This document shows, piece by piece, positions 40,442 to 45,777 of a DNA stretch of 45,777 nucleotides. How positions within the stretch are numbered: the stretch's first letter is position 1; each line of letters starts with the position of its first letter. Made by a program: the position numbers and the translations under genes. Location of the stretch: IMG/VR virus record IMGVR_UViG_3300010334_006366, positions 1 through 45,777 of that record; one strand, given 5' to 3'. A model generated the notes under the pieces. It did no database searches. It was given only the letters and a program-made list of their open reading frames with translations, and had not been told where the DNA came from. This DNA comes from a virus.

Positions 40442-41092
40442 ATGAATTTTTGCTATTTGTGTGGAGCTTCTGGCGCCACTAAATCACTAAGCTTAAAAGA
40501 TAGCTTTACAGCTCACTCTAGGGCCAAAGTGCCAGAATCTAAGCTTTGGTGCGATAGGTGCGCTTGGGTAATTCCCATGCGCGTCAAGTATTACAATCCC
40601 AATACCAAAAAGGAAGGGCTTTTATTTTCTCGCACCTTTAGCTGGCTGCTTTCCAACCAGCAATCCTATCCAATTTTTGAAGGTGATCGCGTGCATACTT
40701 TGCCCAATAGATCGCTAATCAGGCAGTGGCTTATAAATCCACCTGAGCCACCTTTTACAATTGCTATAGCTGAAAGTGGGCAAAAACATATTCTATTTCT
40801 AGCCCAAGAAGCTCAAGAAAAAGATAGATTCCCTGTGCTTTTCGAATTGGATTTACTGGAAATTGATCGAGCTAAATTTACAGAAAATCTAGAGCAATTT
40901 GAATTATTAATGAGCTGGGAGCTTACGAAGACAGAAATACTCAGCGGAAACTACAAATCACAAAACCTGCTCAAGCTTCACAGCAATCCTGAATTCTGGA
41001 AAGCAGAACAAGTCCTAGCACCAATTAGAGGAACTAGAGTTTTTGAATTAATTTCACACGTCGCTTGTAATAAGCAAGCAGAGATGGACTAA
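40442..41092 (+). CDS. csf1: Csf1, zinc-finger large subunit of type IV effector
   Basis: 216 residues from ATG 40442. N-terminal zinc finger of two CxxC pairs (C4/C7 in CYLCGA, C37/C40 in CDRC), the diagnostic feature of Csf1, the Cas8-like subunit. The rest is a mixed domain (WLLSNQQSYPIFEGDRV). Divergent from the other effector genes, and overlapping the convergent HTH gene by 59 bases. Confidence 0.82.
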   Translation: MNFCYLCGASGATKSLSLKDSFTAHSRAKVPESKLWCDRCAWVIPMRVKYYNPNTKKEGLLFSRTFSWLLSNQQSYPIFEGDRVHTLPNRSLIRQWLINPPEPPFTIAIAESGQKHILFLAQEAQEKDRFPVLFELDLLEIDRAKFTENLEQFELLMSWELTKTEILSGNYKSQNLLKLHSNPEFWKAEQVLAPIRGTRVFELISHVACNKQAEMD

Positions 41093-41606
41093 CTGCTATG
41101 CCTGATTTGAATTGAAACTCTCTAATGATCTCTTTATCCCGAGCGCCTCGATTTTCTCTAAGCAGTTGGCACAAGAGCTCTTGTTGCTCTTTACTAAGCA
41201 ATCTTCTAGGAGCAACAATCTTTTTATCGTGAGGTTCTACCTCAAATGCGATTGATCTGACTTGTGCTAATTTACGCCTTTGGTAGCAAACTTGATAATC
41301 TGGGTATTTTGCCCCAGTGCGCTCAAAAAGCAATTGAGCTATCTTTTTGCAGGATAGCTTAGTGTGCAACTCAAAAACCTGGCTTAATACTTGCTGCTGA
41401 TCTTTGGTCAGTATTTTCTTATTACCCTGATTAGGATGTCGTCTGAGTGCCAGCGTTCCTTCTAATTCAACTTGTCTAATAAATCGATTAAGTGTGCCAG
41501 TGCTAAGCCCTAAATCGCGCTCAGCCTGCCTAATCGACTTATCGGAATCTTTCCAGTATTGGTAAAATTTCAGCTTTTGCTCAGGTGTGTAAGATTTTCC
41601 AGGCAT
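41034..41606 (-). CDS. helix-turn-helix protein (transposase-type HTH)
   Basis: 190 residues. An N-terminal HTH of the transposase/HTH_29 type (SYTPEQKLKFYQYWKDSD, then SIRQAERDLGLSTGTLNRFI) is followed by a second homologous-looking HTH region (KEQQELLCQLLRENRG ... DKEIIREFQFKSGIA). No catalytic DDE domain, so it is likely a regulator derived from a transposase. The ATG lies directly after a terminator T run, so it is expressed by read-through or leaderlessly. Confidence 0.75.
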   Translation of the reverse strand: MPGKSYTPEQKLKFYQYWKDSDKSIRQAERDLGLSTGTLNRFIRQVELEGTLALRRHPNQGNKKILTKDQQQVLSQVFELHTKLSCKKIAQLLFERTGAKYPDYQVCYQRRKLAQVRSIAFEVEPHDKKIVAPRRLLSKEQQELLCQLLRENRGARDKEIIREFQFKSGIAVSPSLLAYYKRRVKLIQKL

Positions 41607-41632
41607 AAAAAAAACAGGCTAAGCTTAGCCTG
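41607..41632 (-). terminator. perfect palindromic terminator abutting the HTH start codon
   Basis: CAGGCTAAGCTTAGCCTG (41615-41632) is followed leftward by eight T residues, then the ATG at 41606. It ends the 80-aa gene and could act as an attenuator for the HTH gene. Confidence 0.85.
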
Positions 41633-41654
41633 TGAAAATATTTTAAATTGTAAC

Positions 41655-41897
41655 TTAAGACTCTAGCCCTTGCTGAAAAAGTTCAATAGCTTCAATTGTG
41701 GAGGCAAGGTTTTCAACAACGTCAGCGTTTAACACTTCGTCAAACGCGCTAGCGTCTGCTGGCAAATGCTTGACAACTTCCCAGCAATTGTCTGTATAGT
41801 AATTTGGTGAGGACACCAAGTAAACAGCCTTGTCGGTAACAAAATAGATTTCAGTTTCAGTGCTGTAAAATCCGGCTTCAGTAGTAATAGCGTTCAT
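41655..41897 (-). CDS. small protein, 80 aa
   Basis: Unrecognised. N-terminal strands (EIYFVTDKAVYLVSSPN) and an acidic helical end (NLASTIEAIELFQQGLES). It shares promoter, leader and first codons (MNAITT) with the 100-aa gene at 36944 and general layout with the 73-aa gene at 36675. GGAGAT precedes the ATG. A terminator follows the stop. Confidence 0.7.
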   Translation of the reverse strand: MNAITTEAGFYSTETEIYFVTDKAVYLVSSPNYYTDNCWEVVKHLPADASAFDEVLNADVVENLASTIEAIELFQQGLES

Positions 41898-41939
41898 CTC
41901 GTATCTCCTAATTGATTGATTAATTTCTTAACTTTCTAT

Positions 41940-41984
41940 AGCTTAAGCTATTTTTCGTTGAAGGTCAATAGGTATTTATACCTA
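41940..41984 (-). promoter_or_regulatory. promoter with full palindromic operator, for the 80-aa gene
   Basis: Read leftward: TAGGTATAAATACCTA (41969-41984) abuts -35 TTGACC (41963-41968), 17-base spacer, -10 TAAGCT (41940-41945). Near-identical in layout to the promoter at 37286-37330. Confidence 0.8.
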
Positions 41985-41995
41985 ATTTTGGAAAT

Positions 41996-42634
41996 TTAAA
42001 AAAACCAGCCTGCTCCAAAGTGTTTTCTTCCGCCCAAACCCTTTTGCTGCAAGGTTATTGAATCTTGCTCAGATAATCGAGAAGCAATCACGCCAAATCC
42101 CAAAATTGCCCTATCATGGATCTTGAGCGAACTGACCCTAGTAAAATCCAGTCTTGCGGTAACGCCAATTGTCTCTAGCGCTTTATTGCATGTGTGCCAA
42201 AATTTATCAACCGGAGGATTGGCGTAGTCCCAAATCCCTGGTAATTTAAAAGTCACAATTCTAGCTTGCAACCTGCTTTTTGGCTCTATCTCCTTCAGTC
42301 CGGGATTAATTAATTTTATTTGGTGATTTCTGATATTTAGAATTTTACCTGCTAAAGCTTGCTGGTAATAGGCAGTGTCGCACCCTTTGGCTCTTAGCCT
42401 GAGCCTTGATCCGTCGTTGATTTTAATTAGTCCAGGTGGATCTGATTTGCCTGGGATTGAGCAGAGCAACGCATCCTCTGGTAAATCGCCAGCGATTGCC
42501 TTGATTGCACTATATAGAGAAAATCCATTGTCTGCTGGCAAGGATGAGCCTGATACTTTAAATTCTAATTCTAGAAATTGCTCTAGCACAGAATCGGATT
42601 GTTTATTTCTTTCGGTAACTAAATTTGTAAGCAT
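41996..42634 (-). CDS. cas6: Cas6-type CRISPR RNA endonuclease, Cmx6 (MYXAN)-like
   Basis: 212 residues. The N-terminal pattern (ELEFKVSGSSLPADNGFSLY) and the C-terminal glycine-rich loop (LQQKGLGGRKHFGAGWFF) are those of the Cmx6/MYXAN Cas6 family known from cyanobacteria and myxobacteria. Intermediate features also fit: SRLRLRA, ARIVTFKLPG, LKIHDRAILGFGV. Cas6 cuts CRISPR precursor RNA within its repeat and may stay bound. Type IV-B loci normally lack a Cas6 and this window shows no array, so its RNA substrate is unclear. It begins two bases after the preceding gene. Confidence 0.8.
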   Translation of the reverse strand: MLTNLVTERNKQSDSVLEQFLELEFKVSGSSLPADNGFSLYSAIKAIAGDLPEDALLCSIPGKSDPPGLIKINDGSRLRLRAKGCDTAYYQQALAGKILNIRNHQIKLINPGLKEIEPKSRLQARIVTFKLPGIWDYANPPVDKFWHTCNKALETIGVTARLDFTRVSSLKIHDRAILGFGVIASRLSEQDSITLQQKGLGGRKHFGAGWFF

Positions 42635-42651
42635 TACTAGGTAAGGGTTTT
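42580..42651. repeat. approx. 70-bp direct repeat, copy 1 (cas6 start region)
   Basis: Covers the ribosome-binding region and first about 17 codons of cas6 (MLTNLVTERN...). It matches 42885-42956 with about seven mismatches. Confidence 0.8.
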
Positions 42652-42771
42652 GATTGATTCGTTTAGTGTTTTTAGTGCTTGAGCCATTGCCAATTTAGCC
42701 AGTTGGATGTCGACTTCGACTATCTCGCCAGCTTTGTTTTTAAGCAGTATTTTTTGCTTATTTTGTGCCAC
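42637..42771 (-). CDS. small protein, 44 aa, before cas6
   Basis: A GTG start (42771) overlapping the end of the 59-aa gene, and a TAG two bases before cas6. The sequence is basic then helical (LLKNKAGEIVEVDIQLAKLA). A longer reading frame exists upstream, but that part lies over the 59-aa gene in another frame and is probably not coding. Function unknown. Confidence 0.5.
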   Translation of the reverse strand: MAQNKQKILLKNKAGEIVEVDIQLAKLAMAQALKTLNESIKTLT

Positions 42772-42937
42772 GGCGTAAGCTCCTCTCTTGGTTAATCTGC
42801 TCAATTGTCCACAGTTGCAGACCTTGCTTGATTGCTTTTTGTCGCAATTCAACCAGCTCCTTTGCAAAATCTGATTGATAAGGGCTTAGCGCAGAATTGG
42901 TTTGGTTATTTCTTTCGGGAACTAAATTTGTAAGCAT
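42758..42937 (-). CDS. small protein with a cas6-like N-terminus, 59 aa
   Basis: ATG at 42937. The first ten residues (MLTNLVPERN) match those of Cas6 (MLTNLVTERN) through the direct repeat, but the remainder (SDFAKELVELRQKAIKQGL) is unrelated and helical. It looks like a gene whose start was swapped in, or a gene from which the cas6 start was copied. Translation is likely coupled to the upstream nuclease. Confidence 0.55.
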   Translation of the reverse strand: MLTNLVPERNNQTNSALSPYQSDFAKELVELRQKAIKQGLQLWTIEQINQERSLRRGTK

Positions 42938-42956
42938 TACTAGGCAAGGGTTTTAC
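42885..42956. repeat. approx. 70-bp direct repeat, copy 2 (start of the 59-aa gene)
   Basis: Partner of 42580-42651; the two copies bracket the 44- and 59-aa genes, as after a tandem duplication or repeat-mediated insertion. Confidence 0.8.
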
Positions 42957-43276
42957 GCAACGCCTTTGATTGTATCAGCAATTAAATTAAGCCAATCTGG
43001 GCAGATCATATCCTCTGCCAATTGAAAAACTCTCCATCCGTGAACTAAATTGAGGTTGTGTTTTTCGTAGGATTTGAGCAAGCCAGATCCGCTAGTGTGC
43101 CTCGATTTGTGCCAAATTTGTCCTTCAATCTCTATCCCCACTTTGGTGGCAGTATGGGCAAAATCTAATCTAAATTTCCTGCCGGGAATTGATTTGACCT
43201 CGCGCTCTAGGGCAATTTCTGGATAGAGCTCTCGCCAACTGCGCTCAAAATAATCCTCTAAGTGGGAGCTAGGCAT
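42953..43276 (-). CDS. VSR/DUF559-like PD-(D/E)XK nuclease, 107 aa
   Basis: The sequence KFRLDFAHTATKVGIEIEGQ has the D...ExE nuclease core, followed by WHKSRHTSGSGLLKSYEKHNL and a VHGWRVFQL strand, the layout of very-short-patch-repair and DUF559 endonucleases. The ATG at 43276 lies within the end of the tail gene (ITNA-stop). It may be a nicking or repair enzyme, or a selfish endonuclease inserted after the tail gene. Confidence 0.75.
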   Translation of the reverse strand: MPSSHLEDYFERSWRELYPEIALEREVKSIPGRKFRLDFAHTATKVGIEIEGQIWHKSRHTSGSGLLKSYEKHNLNLVHGWRVFQLAEDMICPDWLNLIADTIKGVA

Positions 43277-45777
43277 TAGTAATTTGCACCTCAGTATAAT
43301 TGCCGTAACCAGTGATTGAACTTTGCTGGTATATCCTAAAAAATTTATTGGCAACACTATTATTTAAATCGACTGATTGTTGAGCCTGAGTATAAATAAA
43401 AGAATTGACATTGCTTACGTAATAGGTATTCACTAAAACCCTATTGGTTTGATTTTGAGCGTAAATCACCCAAACTTCAATTTTAAAAGCGCTGATTTCT
43501 CCAGAAGCAAACCCAATATCAACATAGTCTAATAGACCGCCGTTTTGATATGTTCTCCTATACCAAGACAAGGTTATATCGCCGTTGCTAGCTTTAGTTT
43601 GCTTGACGCCTGTAACGTTGTATGGCGTGGCAGATTGAGCCTTATAGTTGATTGTCACAATATCTGTAATATCTGGTTCGGTTTGGTCATAAGGTACAAT
43701 TTTAAATTCTACGTTTTTGCCAATATCTCCTTGTTTTGTTGCAAGTTGAGTAACATTATTTAAAAGTATGGCGCTCTCTCCGACAACGTGAGTTCCTGTT
43801 AATCGTTCTGTCCCTTTTGCTCCTCTGATTAAATAAGAAATTTGATAAACATTATTTGGTTTAACCAGCACATCTCTAAAGGCTATAATCTCTTGCCCAA
43901 TTAAAATTAAATTTTCCCCTGCCAAAAACGCGTCATCCGTGACAGATTCAAATATAGAATTTGGCGCGTAAATATCAATTCTTGTATAGGGGTCAATTAC
44001 TCCAGTTGGACCATTTGATATAGGAGTACTGTAAACAATTCCTGTAGCGCTGCTACCTTTGACCGTGATAGATTCATTAAAAGTCAAGCCATTGTCGGTA
44101 GAGACAAATACTGTTCCTGTGGAGAAATTGGAAACGCTCTCAACCGCAAAATATATTCCTAGAGGATTGTCTGAATTTTTCAATACTGGAATATCCAATA
44201 CATGCAGAATGCCTTCAGTGTAAGAGCTGACATTAGAATATGGCTTAGCGACTTGGGGTGTGTAGTTGGAAACGACTTGTGTTATTGCGTAATAGTTATT
44301 ATCGTTTCTAGGGTCATAACTGATTGTATTACTGTCGTTAAATCCTGGTGTTGTATCGCTTGTTTGTACTGTGGCGACTATTACTCCATGATCCCAATCA
44401 AAAAGCGGAGACCCTTGGCTCCATAACGCTTGTGGTATTGCTAGTGGAGCATCTGGATAATTAATATAAATTGTGGGATCGCCAATAAAGCAACTGGTAT
44501 TAAAAACAGGAACAGGGCTAGACTGTTGAAATTCAGGAACGTTGCTAACTTCGGGAAACCCCAGCGGGTTTTGTGAGTAACTACTATTAGGACCAAATAC
44601 TAAAGAAAAAACCCCGTCGCCTCTTTGTACTCCTTGATAAATTATTTGCAAATTGTCGGCATGCCCAACAAAGGGATGAGTAGTCCGAGTGTAGTAAACT
44701 ACACTACCTGGAGGATAGGCATGCCCGTCGGACATAAAAATCCAACTGAGATTCCTAACCGCGATCCATACGAAAAAATTCTTGACAACAGAAACAATAG
44801 GACTTAAATATTGATTGCCTTCAATCTGGCAAAGGTAATCAGCGCTCAGTAGCTTTTTAGTAATCTGCAATTGCACTACTCTTGATCCTATATTGAGCCC
44901 TATGACATCGCCTAGGTGCAACTTGGTATACCAGCAAGGCAGCAAATTTATTCCGCTAAAAGTATTGCGTTGTGAGGCTACCTCGCCAATAATCCGGTTT
45001 GCAAGCCCCTCCATAAAAGTAGGATTTGCCCAGGCTCTAGTCTGAATTGAAAGTGGATTGTTAGATTTAGCCAAGGGGTTACCTGCTGAAACTACCCACT
45101 GGCTATAGTTATCACCAAGGTTTCTAAAGCTGATTTGCACTTCGGAGGGCATCTCGCGCTTGTGTTGAATTTTCTCTTGGAACAGGTCTGGAGATTTGCC
45201 GGGGGTATTGCGAGCGCCCAGATTATTTAAAGCTAGGTTGAGCGATACAGATGGTCTGGTCTTTTGGAGCAGTTTAAAAACGCCATTTTCCTCTCTGTGA
45301 GTCAGGAAAAATAATCTACAAATCTCGTTTAAATAATCAGCGTAGGTTTCGCCTGTGCGCTGAAAAAGCAGTCCTTCAATCTGCTGTCCTGCTGGCACAT
45401 CTGATAAATCTAGCTTGTTTGTATCAAACCCTGCACTAGTAAAGATATCTTGGATTATTGACCTAATTGTGGGATTAGCTCCTCCCTTGCCGTAGACAAG
45501 TACATCCACCTTGGGGAACCCCGCGCCATTAAAATCTGAAAGCGGATAACGATTAAAAGTGATATAGGATCTGCCTCTAAAAGCTGGTATCGCGTTACCT
45601 TCAACAGAAGAAATTACAGAGGAAATTGGTTGATTTAGAGTCCCTAAAAAAACCTCACTATGTCGGACAAAATTAGCTGATTTTTTCTGAACAGTCTCTT
45701 TGCTGTAGACTTGCACTCCATTGCACCAAACGCACCTGAGATCGCTAATTTCTCCACCGATCATATAAGCGCAGGTC
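43269..45777 (-). CDS. tail-tip / host-specificity protein (5' end outside window)
   Basis: The frame is open to the right edge and continues upstream (TCAYMIGGEISDLRCVWCNG), so the methionine at 45764 is internal. The start resembles the conserved N-terminal region of siphophage and GTA tail-tip proteins (DLR.VWCNGVQVY). A long beta-rich body and a fibronectin-III-like end (SATPYNVTGVKQTKASNGDITLSWYRR, in parts) suit a receptor-contacting protein. 831 residues are visible. Confidence 0.75.
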   Translation of the reverse strand, partial: TCAYMIGGEISDLRCVWCNGVQVYSKETVQKKSANFVRHSEVFLGTLNQPISSVISSVEGNAIPAFRGRSYITFNRYPLSDFNGAGFPKVDVLVYGKGGANPTIRSIIQDIFTSAGFDTNKLDLSDVPAGQQIEGLLFQRTGETYADYLNEICRLFFLTHREENGVFKLLQKTRPSVSLNLALNNLGARNTPGKSPDLFQEKIQHKREMPSEVQISFRNLGDNYSQWVVSAGNPLAKSNNPLSIQTRAWANPTFMEGLANRIIGEVASQRNTFSGINLLPCWYTKLHLGDVIGLNIGSRVVQLQITKKLLSADYLCQIEGNQYLSPIVSVVKNFFVWIAVRNLSWIFMSDGHAYPPGSVVYYTRTTHPFVGHADNLQIIYQGVQRGDGVFSLVFGPNSSYSQNPLGFPEVSNVPEFQQSSPVPVFNTSCFIGDPTIYINYPDAPLAIPQALWSQGSPLFDWDHGVIVATVQTSDTTPGFNDSNTISYDPRNDNNYYAITQVVSNYTPQVAKPYSNVSSYTEGILHVLDIPVLKNSDNPLGIYFAVESVSNFSTGTVFVSTDNGLTFNESITVKGSSATGIVYSTPISNGPTGVIDPYTRIDIYAPNSIFESVTDDAFLAGENLILIGQEIIAFRDVLVKPNNVYQISYLIRGAKGTERLTGTHVVGESAILLNNVTQLATKQGDIGKNVEFKIVPYDQTEPDITDIVTINYKAQSATPYNVTGVKQTKASNGDITLSWYRRTYQNGGLLDYVDIGFASGEISAFKIEVWVIYAQNQTNRVLVNTYYVSNVNSFIYTQAQQSVDLNNSVANKFFRIYQQSSITGYGNYTEVQITNA

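Noticed and set aside
41034-41606. HTH protein as a complete transposase / insertion sequence
   Set aside because: No DDE catalytic domain, no terminal inverted repeats or target duplications around it.
42772-42867. N-terminal extension of the small gene before cas6
   Set aside because: This part overlaps the 59-aa gene in another frame. The 59-aa frame has an ATG and a Cas6-like start, so the extension is probably a shadow.

Overview
This window is AT-rich DNA of a tailed bacteriophage or phage-plasmid, probably infecting a cyanobacterium. The phage assignment rests on a terminase large subunit, a tail-tube-like protein, a tail assembly chaperone pair, an HK97 gp10-like protein, a tail-tip protein running off the right edge, an integrase/excisionase pair, a BRO antirepressor, PhoH, dUTPase, thymidylate synthase and class I ribonucleotide reductase. 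The cyanobacterial host is inferred from WD40/TPR proteins of cyanobacterial style, a protein resembling the cyanobacterial DUF5895 group, a possible tandem NblA-like protein, and a Cas6 of the Cmx6 (MYXAN) type.

Layout. 1-712 is non-coding repeat DNA (a duplicated double-hairpin element and a 22-bp tandem repeat), apart from a possible gene tail at the left edge. 713-4553 holds two unknown genes, phoH, and divergent TPR and WD40 genes. 4639-14950 is a tightly overlapping leftward block: a PrimPol-helicase, a six-zinc-ribbon protein, nrdA, a run of small proteins (several paralogous), a possible NblA-like protein, nrdB, and two very small genes. 15055-16877 carries a small regulator and a likely replication origin built of inverted TCTTCAC iterons. 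16878-19575 is the integration module (possible att/operator sites, integrase, excisionase, Cas4-like nuclease). 19591-22924 is nucleotide metabolism (ASCH protein, ThyA fusion, dUTPase). 23053-25822 is the terminase pair and BRO. 25842-26743 is a striking element: phased 12-bp iterons interleaved with three 48-bp repeats, followed by a strongly expressed-looking, GC-rich small gene. 26823-29933 has structural genes, an unknown gene and a phage sliding clamp (dnaN). 30087-32868 has an SSB-like protein and five tandem small paralogs, three of them preceded by the same hairpin. 32848-36896 is tail genes. 37333-42634 is a type IV-B-like CRISPR-Cas effector island (csf1, cas11, csf2, csf3, cysH) with an unexpected cas6 nearby. 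42953-45777 is a nuclease and the tail-tip protein.

How it fits together. The phage supplies its own primase-helicase, sliding clamp, SSB-like protein and dNTP supply (RNR, ThyA, dUTPase). A shared promoter design links distant genes: a TTGAC-type -35 box directly abutted by all or part of the palindrome TAGGTATAAATACCTA. The most notable system is the type IV-B-like island, which has no CRISPR array in this window but does have a Cas6-type RNA endonuclease. One possibility is that it borrows guide RNAs, for example from host arrays.
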